Positions 43,525-54,607 of a stretch of 64,000 bases of DNA are shown in pieces. Each line of letters opens with the position of its first letter. Within the stretch, counting starts at the first letter, position 1. A model generated the notes under the pieces. It was given only the letters and a program-made list of their open reading frames with translations, had not been told where the DNA came from and searched no databases. Origin of the DNA: Zantedeschia hybrid cultivar. Its lineage: Eukaryota; Streptophyta; Magnoliopsida; Alismatales; Araceae. The stretch is from the NCBI GenBank assembly GCA_030544215.1, contig JARZZO010000011.1, forward strand, positions 42,251,001-42,315,000, given 5' to 3'. Position numbers and translations under genes: made by a program.

Positions 43525-44506
43525 ACTTGGTGTCGCCGTCTTTTAAATACTTTTGTTCTTGCTTTTATCAATTGGACACCCACAGTGCACCACCTATGTC
43601 CCTCGGGCACGTTCTCACCAATCAGTGAGTTTTCAATTTGATTGTTATCCCCAAGTGCACACCCCTATGGCAAAATTTTGCCCCCCGTTGATTGTTTGAA
43701 TGTTGTGATTGTGATAGGAAAGAGTGTGATTGAGTGAATCTTAGTAGTTGCATGATAATAATTCTATTAAAATTTTAAAACTCAAGATTTGTTAATTCCT
43801 GTTTTACATTGAAATATGGGAGAGATTGTCATTGATTCCTATTTTTGTTATTGTTCCTACGCCTTGAATAGCGTCTGGGAATAGCGACGCATTTCAAAAT
43901 AGTGTCGCACTTGGCAGACACCATTCAGACTAATTTCCCTGCTGTTTGCTGCCTGGAGTTCTGTGAGCGGATTAAAACTCTGTGTGGAATAGCGTCGGGT
44001 TACAGCAACGCGATTTAACCAGAGTTTTGTTTTGTTCTTCAGTCTTCAGATCTTTGATTTGATTGCTATCTACCCATTATGTATTAAGCATTGGAGGCCA
44101 TCCCAGCCACAGGTCATACGCATTGGGGCTAACCCCCCCGCCCCCTCTTATAGGACCACATTTCTTGACATCTTGATCTCTCTTTGATTGGGTCGGTCCC
44201 TCGATCAGACTAGTGGTTGATGTTAAAGACCTCCGTAAGTCTCCAAAGCAAGGTATTCCTCCTTATTCATCGGGCTGGTTGTACCAATTGAAGTCCTGGT
44301 TAGATTTTTATATCGTTGTGAGGAAAAGCCAGAGAAGATAATGGTGGAAACCAAATTGAAACTAGGATCCTACCTGTTGAGTGAACTTGTGGTTAAAAGA
44401 ATCTAAATAATCCAACAGGGAATCCTAATTCAACGTTAAGCATTCACTTGTTTGTCTAATCTTTGCACAACTTGTCTAAATTATTTGCCAAAAATTTAAT
44501 ACCATT
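43525..44506 (+). other. Leader of element G with three more YGTC-N10-GACR motifs
   Basis: GCGTC/GACGC (43871-43890) with outer TTGAA/TTCAA, GTGTC/GACAC (43902-43921), and GCGT/ACGC (43992-44011). The first two have a 10-nt spacer and the third the same geometry with one mismatch. This is the same design as in the U3 (30502-30800). No gene is seen here. Confidence 0.7.
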
Positions 44507-47332
44507 TTGCTTCGATCATGTAGAGATTTGAGCATGGCTTTAGGTGCTCTGGTTAACTACGAAGGAGATGCTAATGTCCCTCAGGAATCTGATTATCATT
44601 CTGAGAATGGGGGAGATGTGAATGCCCCCCGTGATCCCCATTCCTACTTATCTGAGCATGAGGGAAACCCCCATATCCCTCCTCCTTTCATTCACGGTCA
44701 ATACAATTCTGGCGATGATCTTCCTTCGCATGTGTATGCAATGTCTAATCCTGTCTTCGAGGGAGCTCTAGACCCAAATGAACCCTCATCCACCAATCCC
44801 TCCGATCTAGTTATCGCTCTAGGAGTTCTGGCGTCCCATCTAGATCCTCAACAGCTCGAGGTAATCCAATCCATCCTGAAGGGAAAGATGCCCTTACGTT
44901 TTGCTGAACCGAATCCCACGGTTCCCCCTGTTGTTCCTCAACCTCCTCCCCACTATACTTCCTCTATTCATTAGGCCATGGAAGGCCTTCATGTTTCATC
45001 CTCCAGGCCATCTGGACCGCAATTGTCCGCTTCAAGGCAACCGGCCAGACCACCAACTCTAACTTACCAAAATGCCCTCGGGCATGGCGGAAGCGCTACC
45101 GGACCACAACCTTATTATCCACCTTGCCCTAAGAGGCAAGCTTATCATGCACCACCACCTCCTCCTCCCCAAGTTGATCCGGTAACCCAGGCTCTGCTAG
45201 CAAAGATGGACCGCATGGACGAGCAGTTCAGCAAACTTCCAGAAGATGATGGGAGTCAAGGCGGTGCCCGAAATCAATCTTCCTAGTCTGCCAGTATTCC
45301 ACTTGCCACCTTCTGAGATGCCAATGTACAGGAAATACAATGGTTCTGGTAACCCTTTTACCCATCTGAAGGAGTTCATGTACGAATCTTCCTACTGGCA
45401 GAATGATAAGAGATCATTGGCCTTCTTGCTCAGGAAGTCATTAGAAGGGCCAGCCCTCGAGTGGTTCTTCTCTTTAGAGCCATCTAAGGTTGAAGATTAT
45501 GGTATCGTGTCAAGAAAATTTATCCAAAGATACCAAGATAGAGTTGCACCGTCTCTGTCCATAACAGACCTAGTGGCTGAGAAAATGAAGCTTGATGAGG
45601 ACTTCATTACTTTTGCTAATAGATGGAGGGGAGTGGCGGAGAAAGTCAAAGACCATCTATCTGAATCGAGTTCCGTCATGCTAGTTCTCACACTGAACAA
45701 CCTAACTAGCATGACGGAACTCGATGAGAGGGCACGTTACTGCCAAAACACCTTTAAAGGTACCACCTTTTCTAGCGTCTTTGACCCCCACCGACCCAGC
45801 AGACCTCCACTTCGGAAGCCTGTCGTGCCAAACTCTCCTAGCACGGGTCCAACAACTATGGGGACACTGTCCCATGAACAAGTTAGCACAGTAAATAACA
45901 ACCAACCCTAGTTCATGAGAAATCAGCAGCAACGTGCAGGGCAAAGACCGCCGAACCAACAGGGTTACAGGGCACCTCAACAGCAATACCAACCAACCTA
46001 CAATCAGCCACAACAGCAATACCAACCACAACAGCAGTATCAGCCTCGTCCACCTCCGGCATATCACAATGTACCCCCTCCAAGCGATTACAGCCAGCAA
46101 AGAAAGCCTCCAGGCCCGAAGAGGGCATCATACCCTGCTCTCCCCGAATCTTTACTAGACATCTTCAATGCCCTTATGGCAGCCAATGCATTGGTTCTGC
46201 CTAGGGAGAAAATCGTATGGCCACAAAACACTGATGCCTCGAGGTATTATGTCTTCCATAGACAACCGGGGCATACGGTGGATGTATGTTTCCAATTCCG
46301 GGACTACATCCATGACCTCAATGAACAAGGAGGCATTAATTGGGATGAAATGAGGAAATATATAGCCGCTTTGAAAGCGAGGAGACCTCAGCAGCAACAG
46401 CAACAACAACATCAACAACCACAACAGCAATAGCAACAGAGAGCACCGGCCCAGGCAGCAGCATCATCGAATATGGGTATAGTACAGAACCCACTGCCGG
46501 AGCATCAACATCAGAACCAGATTGCCCCCATTTTGACAAATAGCCGGTATGAGGCTAGTAGAGGGCAACAGTGGAAGGTAGAGGAATCTTCCTCTATCTA
46601 TTCAATAGGCCACATCCCAAGCACCGTCGAGCAACCACTTAGCCACATCCTCCGCATACCCAAACCGTAACCCATCACCGTTAAACCCATTATACCATCC
46701 ACCACTACACCTTCATTAAACAGCCCTCCGCAAACCAACTATGCACCCCTCATGCCATCTAAACCACTACTCCATATACCATTCCCAACATTACCTACAA
46801 CAACCAATTACCCCAATACCATACAACCATCTAAGCCACTCATCCGCACAATACCTTCACCAAATAATCCACCACCATCACCCGTTTATCCACCTATACA
46901 ACCCTCCAAACCACTCATCCGAGTTCCCTTACCTCCACCAAATAACCCATCAACAACCGCTTACCAACCCATTACACCCTCCAGACCACTCATCAACCCG
47001 GTTGTGCTTAAGATAACGCCTGGACCCTTCACTATTGAAGAACATATGCTCCGGAGTGGGAGAATCTTCAACAAAGTCTTTTCCCAATCCACAGTCAGAG
47101 ACAACCCATCACAGCCGCCAGAGGAAGCGCACAACGAAGAGAGTGCACCAGGCACTCAATATGACTTGTTGAAGCAACAAGATAGGACACCGGCACAGAT
47201 CTCTATGCTTGAATTAATCAAAAGATCAAAGACCCATCAAGAAGCCCTGATGGAGAACTTACAGAAGGTAATGGTCAATGAAGACGTGCCGGTGGAGAAA
47301 ATAACTACACTACTAGTTCCATAGGGGGATCA
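44507..47332 (+). pseudogene. Ogre/Tat-type gag of element G, cut by element F
   Basis: Starts near ...MALGALVNYEGDANV. TAG at 44972-44974, one frame change near 45250, then a capsid-like region MPMYRKYNGSGNPFTHLKEF, SLEGPALEWFFSLEP, LDEDFITFANRWRG (45246-45909). TAG at 45909-45911, TAG near 46431 and TAA near 46668 all look like lost Gln/Trp-type codons in one frame. The C-terminal half is Gln/Pro-rich (45915-46433, 46680-47000). A zinc-knuckle relic FHRQPGHTVDVCFQF is near 46255. The end, YDLLKQQDRTPAQISMLELI, is the conserved segment before the Ogre protease. F is inserted right after LLVP. Confidence 0.88.
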
Positions 47333-50300
47333 TGTCACGTCCCGGCCCGGTAATCCATAATATGCAAGATAATTACAGAGATGGCCAAAGCGCAACAGGG
47401 GGAAAGACCCCTCAAAACAGATAATTGGGAGGATACTATGTTTCAAATGGAAGCGTGGTATAAAAAATTGTAACAGACATCGAAATACTGATGAAGTTCT
47501 ACCATTCACAACATTATACCAAAGCACTGTATAGTAGATTGTCATTTTTACATGTCAGGATCTTCATTATACATTCCAACAAAAACGAAAGCATAAGTAT
47601 ATACATGGTTCAATCCTTTAGGTTCGCCCAAAAAGAGATGTCGTTTTATGCGAACCCTGAGTGACCCCACCTCAAGCTCACTCTACTTCTCCTTCTGTCC
47701 GATCACCTGAAAATAGGCGTGAGTACCAAAGAAATGGTAACTCAGTAGGCAGATGAGGCTGCCTTCATAAGAATTTGTCATCCAAATAATTGAAGCAGAA
47801 TATGTACATTGCATAAGAACATTAAATATAACAGAAAATAAAACTATCATATAATATATATGTGCATCAGAATTGTATGCCAATACAAAAATTTAGATAC
47901 ATGATTCATAATATCATGCCAACTCTGAATCAAAGCTACATAAGCTTGTCAATATATGAATAGGGCCAGAATACAAAACATAATACATAACTTAAGATTA
48001 AAATTTGTTTTTCATACCATAGGTTCCCACTTATTATAGAAGTGCTCGGACACTCATCCAAATGCCACTATGAGCCTGAAACAGAATACAGAAACTAAGC
48101 TCCTAGGCACGTACAGAGCCAAGTCATGGGAGTAGCGCTACCCCGAGGGTCGTCACCCCATCTTAACAAAGGATTTCTACCCGCGGCCTTCGGGTAACAT
48201 AGCTAATGAGTTCTGGAGGTAGCTCCCACCCTTTTAGGTGTAGCACGCAGCCCCAAAATAAATAGGTCCTGGTGGAGATATTGCCACCATTTCCCTAGAA
48301 CTATTCTCATATAGCGGCTATGTCCGATTGGCAAATTTCATTAACATTATGAGAATAAACTTAATGTTTATGTAGCTACAATAACATATGCATAAGAAAA
48401 TGACTAACCACTTTAGAGATTTTGTTTTCATGAATTCATAAACTAAGAATACCTCGAAATCGTAATTAAAAAGGTAAATAAATCATGTTCTAAGATGAAT
48501 TTAAATACAACTTGTTATAAACTCAGACAACACATATAAGTAAACCACAAATCTCCTACATAAGTAATATGTCCATATTTAAAACATTGATTTTATTAAC
48601 ATAGAAAAGTACTTCTACAAATCCTGATAATTTCACATATTATACTAATTCACATTAGGTACATCATGTAAAAATTTGGGCTCAAATAATTTTCCACAAA
48701 GATATCAGAAAATCAAACATCAGGGTACTATTCCTAAGTTACTGAAATGTCAGAGTAGAGTATAAACCCTGTTACACATACTAGGAACCATTATCATATG
48801 AACATTAAAATTCTTGAAACTTTTTATAGAGATGTATAATAATAAAAATATTATGTAATAAAAATTTTAGATCATTATGTAAAACATATAAATTACTAAA
48901 ATTCACATTCTAACATGTTATCAAATGAAATCTGAAAACTATATCTACAAAGTATACCATATTACCCGACATGGAAGCATCACCATAAGAAAATACAAAT
49001 TCATAAAACTTTCTATGAAGATGTATATTAGTATGAGTATTATCTCATAAAAATTTCAGGTTATTTTGTGAAATATATAAATTACTAAAATTCACGTTCT
49101 AACATTCTATCAAATGAAGTCTAAAAACTACATCTATAAATTATATCCTGTTACCTGACCTGAAAGCATCATCATATAAACATCAAAATTCATGAAATGT
49201 TTTCTGAAGATTTACACTAGTATGAGTATTAGGTCATAAAAATTTCAGAATAATTTGTAAAACATATAAATCACAAAAATTCATGTTCTAACATGCTATC
49301 AAATGAACTCGGAAAGCTGTATCTAGAAATCACAGTCTCGTTCATGACCTAGAAGTATCACCATATGAACATGAAAATTTATGTTGATGTTTATAGAGAT
49401 GTCCAATCATGTCATAGTTATGTCATAAAAATTTCATAAGTTTTCTATACAAAATAAAATCCTAAAAATTTTAAGGTTACTCTACTGTCATAAGAGTTAC
49501 AGAAAAATTTGGGTTGTAGAAATTTAACTTCTACTATGCTTAATCTATTCTAGATTTTTAAAAATTTAAATCCCTACATTAGTCAACTATTTCACACTTA
49601 ATAACTTCATAATAACATATAATTTGAAGATATAAAAAAATATATATTAAAGATTTACTTATTTCCTATGATTAACCAAGCTAAGCTCTTATAAAACTAG
49701 CACCCATGCAACCTACCTTCTTCAAGAACACCAAGAACACCTCAAGATGGCCTCCCAAATCCTTCCCTTGCTGCTCCCACGTTTTGGTGAAGAGAATATG
49801 CCAAACCAAGGCCAAAACCCAAGTTAAGGTCCCTTAAATAGGATGGTTTAGTTAGTTTTACCATGGTTACTTAAATGACTTTAAAATTTATTAATTCTAA
49901 CCATCCAAGTTACATTAACTTAACCATCCAACTAACACTAACCATGGTTAATACTAACTTTGACCAATCCACTAACTTTAACCAAGGTCAAACTAACTTA
50001 ACTATTCCACTAACTTTAACTAAGGTTAATACTAATTAGGACCACTCCACTATCTAATATAATATTAATATTTCTATGATAAGTACTAATTAATAAAAGA
50101 TAAATTTCTAACCATAGGTTTTAGTTTTAAACTATATGAAATAATTATTCATCAAATGGTCATCCTACTTTTAATAATTGCATACTTACCCTTAATCTCG
50201 AATTAATCATTCTAATCTAAATCCGATTATGATTTACACTATGTTTTCTATCACAATTGATCATATATAATTATTTTATAGGATTTAACCAACCAAGTTT

Positions 50301-50395
50301 AATATTTGTATATATCTTAACTTACATAATCTATTAGCTCAAAATTAATTAATAACACAATTATCCTAATTACATGCTAATAATCGATTGTTACA
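47333..50395 (-). mobile_element. 3' LTR of chromovirus (gypsy) element F
   Basis: On the minus strand it starts TGTAACAATCG after a polypurine tract and ends ...CGGGACGTGACA; about 3063 bp. It is strongly AT-rich. It contains tandem repeats of about 189 bp (48560-49450). The 5 bp at its left, GATCA (47328-47332), are the candidate target duplication; the partner is outside the window. A long LTR fits the Tekay/Del group, but this is an inference. Confidence 0.8.
48560..49450. repeat. ~189-bp diverged tandem repeats in the LTR of element F
   Basis: AAATTACTAAAATTCAC-like segments recur at about 48891, 49080 and 49269, 189 bp apart. Each is followed by TTCTAACAT, ATCAAATGAA and, later, ATATGAACATNAAAATTCATG-like sequence. 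At least three copies are clear, with weaker copies on both sides. Confidence 0.75.
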
Positions 50396-50410
50396 AATTC
50401 TCTCCTCCTT
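50396..50410 (-). promoter_or_regulatory. Polypurine tract of element F
   Basis: Minus strand AAGGAGGAGAGAATT directly before the LTR start. Confidence 0.8.
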
Positions 50411-50447
50411 AAAATAATTTTGTCCTCAAAATTGAAATGTTCTCACC

Positions 50448-50617
50448 GGAATAGTTCTAGATACTTTGCCTGCATCTTCTCCTCCAATTCCTAGGTAGCT
50501 TCTTCCATTGAGTGATGACACCATAACACCTTGACCATTGGAATGCTCTTTGACCTTAATTCTTACACCTTTCGATCCAGAATACGAATAGGTTCTTCTT
50601 CAAATGTCCAATATGCT
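50448..50617 (-). pseudogene. Chromodomain remnant of element F
   Basis: Minus strand reads EEEPIRILDRKV, then after a stop ELRSKSIPMVKVLW and, after another stop, ELEEKMQAKY. This is the chromodomain at the integrase C-terminus that defines chromoviruses; it is linked to integration into marked chromatin. Two stops (TAA near 50577, TAG near 50491) show it is dead. Confidence 0.75.
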
Positions 50618-51520
50618 TTAATTTTCTAATGCATTGTGATCAATAACATGAGCTAGGTCATGCACATACTTTCTCAACATTGATACATGAAAAACATCAT
50701 TAACTCCAGCAAACTCAGGTGGCAACGCTAACTGGTAAGCTACTCTGCCCACCCGAGCCAAAATCTGAAATGGCCCGATGTAACGTGGTTTCAGCTTCCC
50801 ACGTTTACCAAACCAAATCACACCTCTAATAGGAGAGACTTTTAAGAATACATGATCACCCTCTACAAACTCTAGATCTCTCCTCCAGTTATTAGCATAT
50901 TGTATTTGTCGATTCTGAGCTACTACTAACCACTGCCTGATGGTCTTGATCTTCTCAGTGCAATCTTGAATTGCTTCTGGCCCCACCAATCTATCATCAC
51001 TATCCTCATGCCAACATAGTGGGGATCTACAAGGTCGATCATACAATGCCTCAAATAGAGCCACACCTATACTGGAATGGTAACTATTATTATAGGCAAA
51101 TTCTACCAAAGCTAAGTGCCGGTCCCAATTGTCCTTCCAATCAAGACTACATGCTCTAACCATATCTTCCAATGTTTGAATGGTCCCTTCTAACTAACCA
51201 TTCGTTTGAGGATGAAATGTTGAACTAAATCTCAATTGAGTTCCCAAAGCTGATTGCATGCTCTTCCAAACTCGTGATGTGTATCTTGAATCTCTATCAG
51301 ATACAATGGTCTTGGGAATTCCATGGAGCTTTACAATCTCATCAATGTACAACTGTGTCAAGCTCTCTACATGTTGGGACTGTTTAATCGGTAGAAAATG
51401 AGCTGATTTAGTAAGTCGATCAACCACTACCCAAATAGTATCATGCTGCCTTCTAATTCGCGGCATACCTACAACAAAGTCCATGGTCAAGTCCTCCCAC
51501 TTCCACTGTGGGATCTCCAA
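50618..51520 (-). pseudogene. Integrase of element F
   Basis: Readable in two blocks of one frame split by a stop at 51194-51196. Catalytic core: LTMDFVVGMPR (first Asp), TIVSDRDSRY (second Asp). The Glu region is NG-stop-LEGTIQ where NGQSERTIQ is usual. Block two continues through WDRHLALVEFAYNNSYHSS to the C-terminal GKLKPRYIGPFQIL and FHVSMLRKYV. Confidence 0.9.
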
Positions 51521-51523
51521 AGG

Positions 51524-52338
51524 CTACAAATAACCTGCTGGCTTTTGATGCTCAGCCTTAACTTGCTGGGATGTGAGACATTTGGAGACAAATTCTGCTA
51601 CATCCCTCTTCATGCCAACCCACCAGAAGCTTCTCTTTAAATCTTGGTGCATCTTGGTACTACCAGGGTGAATAGTGTACTTAGATCTGTGAGCCTCGTC
51701 GAATACTTCATGCCTCAACATAGTAGGAATTATCATTCTGCCCTTGAAAATCACTGCCCCATCAGCTCTTTGAGTGACATTTGGCTTCCTAATCAAATCA
51801 TGTATTTGTTGATCATTTTTCTGTGCTGCCACAATTCTATCCACAAGAGCTGAATGAATGACCAACTGACCCACAAATATGTTGGACCTACCTTGCATCA
51901 TTCTTGGATCAAACCTTGCCACCTCCGCCAGATTCCACCACATCCTTCTCAATTGTACTGACATCAATTTCTTCCTACTAAGGGCATCTGCCACCACATT
52001 TGCTTTTCCTGGATGATACTGAAAGGAGAACTCATAGTCTTTAAGGAATTCTAACCATCTTCTCTGCCTTAAATTTAGCTCTTTCTGAGAGAACATGTAC
52101 TTCAAACTTTGGTGATCTGTAAAGACTTTAAAAGATTCTCCATATAAGTAATGTCGCCATATCTTCAAAGCATGGACTACCGCTGCAAGTTCCAAATCAT
52201 GTGTGGGGTAGTTCAACTCATTCGCTTTTAGCTGACGGGAAGCATAGGCTATGACCTTCCCATTTTGCATCAATACACACCCAAGTCCTTGCCGAGATGC
52301 ATCAGTATAGACAACATAGCCACCTGTCCCCTAGGCAA
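51524..52338 (-). pseudogene. RNase H and integrase zinc domain of element F
   Basis: RNase H: YVVYTDASRQGLGCVL, KVIAYASRQLKANELNYPTHDLE, then WRHYLYGESFKVFTDHQSLKY. The integrase zinc region keeps the histidines (HRSKYTIHPG) but CLTCQQ is CLTSQQ, losing a metal-binding Cys. A 1-nt frameshift near 52327 separates it from RT, and a stop at 51524-51526 from the integrase core. Confidence 0.9.
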
Positions 52339-53039
52339 TGTAAGGACTGGAGCACATGTCAACTTCCAATTTAGCTCTTGGAAGCTACTGTTACAAGTGT
52401 CGGTCCATACAAACTTAACCCATTTTCTTGTCAACTTAGTCATTGGTGCCGCAATCTTCGAGAATCCCTCAATGAACTTGCGATAATAACCTGCCAAACT
52501 AAGAAAGCTTCTGATTTCTGTTGGGGTTCTTGGAGTCTCCCAGTCAAGTACAACCTTCACCTTCTCAAGATCAACTGCAATACCATCTTTAGAACTCATA
52601 TGTCTTAAAAACTTAACCTTGTCAAGCCAAAATTCACATTTACTAAACTTTGTAAACAATTGGTGCTCTCGAAGAGTTTGGAGAACTATCCTTAAATGTT
52701 CCTTATGGACTTCTGTACTTGAAGAATACACTAGCACATCATCTATAAACACAACAACAAACTCATCGAGAAAGGGCTTGAAAACACGATTCATCATATC
52801 CATAAAGGCTGCTGGTGCATTAGTGAGTCCGAAAGGCATCATTAAAAACTCACAGTGTCCATATCTCGTCCTGAAGGCTGTGTTTGGTACATCCTCATTC
52901 CGGATCCTTAGCTAATGATACCTTGTCCGAAGGTCAATCTTAGAGAAAACTTGAGCCGATTGCAGTTGGTGAAATAGATCATCTATCTTTAGCAATGGGT
53001 ATTTATTCTTGACCATAGTGTGGTTGAGCTTCCTGTAAT
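52339..53039 (-). pseudogene. Reverse transcriptase of element F, main part
   Basis: From NHTMVKNKYPLLKIDDLF through a stop (near 52914), then MMPFGLTNAPAAFMDMMNRVF and the catalytic VVVFIDDVLVYS, thumb region SFLSLAGYYRKFIEGFSKIA. Its N-terminal portion is at 62404 onwards, beyond element D, with the junction VDY(R)KLN. GTAAT (53035-53039) is the target duplication of D. Confidence 0.93.
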
Positions 53040-54594
53040 TGTTGGGTTTTTCTCGGTTTCTCCGGATCGCTCACGCAGCGGAAAACAAAAATATTTACAG
53101 CGATCTGTTCCCGTTTCGAAATCTAAAATACGATAATCGGATTATCGAAGTTCTCACCGTGTGCGGATTCGAATCCGCAGTCGTTTGGTTCCGTCGGTGT
53201 GACACCGCAAGCCACGCAAGCGCCCGGCCTCTAGCGAAGTCCACGCGATCCTCCCTGCGACGGATATCCTCAAGTTCGTCGTTCTTCGCAGCCCGCGAAG
53301 CCTCCGCTGGTCGCCGCAATGATCGCCGCAGTGCGCGGACGATTTCCCGTCGTACGGGATTCGGAGAAGCGGCGGAGCAGATCTGGATCTGCCTGGACTC
53401 CAGAGGAAGACAGAAACTGAGGAGGGGCGGCTAGGGTTAGCAGCAGCTTGGCCTGCTCAGCCCGTTCGCTATGTTTTATACTAACCGCGCGGTTTTTCAC
53501 AAAAACCCCCGGTTTGTATAAAACCCACTTATTTATCCATCGCCTTGAGAATCATGTGCGTGTGACCCTCTAGGCCCAAGTACCAGTCCAGTTAATGGCC
53601 CAACAAGCCCAGTGACTCCTCACTGGCTTTATTAATTAATTAATAACCCTTTATTAATCAATTAATCAATCGAATTGATGTCGCACATCGAATTCGACCG
53701 GGCCTCCGATCACGTTGGGTGCCAAGCAACACCGCGTGAACCCGGAAGGTATTTGGGGTTAAGTAACCCACTCTTGGAACCTTTCCGTCGACAGTTACCG
53801 CGTGAATATAATCCTTCATTCGTACAATGCTCTCGAGTCAACTCAGGGTATGGCGAGCTGTCAAACCCTAACCGGTCGACTCACTTGGATTGGATGCCGC
53901 TGATGAATATCGGAAAACTCATTTTCCGATATTATCGTCCGCCCTGGCCAGGGACTTTCGCGCATCCTTCCTAGAGCATTCTCTCTCTAAGTACCGAGAG
54001 CGAATGATTCCTTATTGACACATAATTCCCTTCGACGGTATTCCGCTGCACCCAATCCTTGGCGTATTAGAATCCCGTGGCTAGAGATTCGTTGATCAAG
54101 GTCAAAGTACAGAAGTCCACCGCCAAGGTGTCCTTGGTGTCTCTGGTCCGAGGACCATCCACGCAACTGCGACAATAGAATCAAGCTGGTTGACAGTGAG
54201 GTACAATACCATCCAGCGATTCAGTCGGATCAGTTCAGTGAACTCATTCTCCAATGAGCACCTACAGATTCGCCTTAGTGTCTCCACACAAGTGACTTAT
54301 GAGACCAGTCACCCTCATCATATGAGCAGGAGTAATTTGTACTAGTCTTACCGGATATCCGATGTCCTTCTCAGATATCCTGCGACTAGGAACGATTAAG
54401 AATATGTGTGTTTAAGTGATCAGTCTCATTAGTATGATCTCATCATAATCTGATCACTATAGTACATATTCACGGACTTCATTATGAAACGATAATTAAT
54501 GCGATTTACACATAACGAATATTATGCCATTATATTAATAAATGAACAAGATTTACATTGTTAGATTGGCTTGTAGGCCACCTTAAACTAACAA
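53040..54594 (-). mobile_element. 3' LTR of copia element D
   Basis: 1555 bp; minus-strand TATA box TATAAAAC at 53473-53480. Polypurine tract (TCCAAGTGGGAGAT) follows at 54595-54608. Confidence 0.95.
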
Positions 54595-54607
54595 TCTCCC
54601 ACTTGGA

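Noticed and set aside
46741..47016. His/Pro/Ser-rich 91-codon frame
   Set aside because: Shadow frame of the proline-rich end of the G gag (46752-47324 frame).
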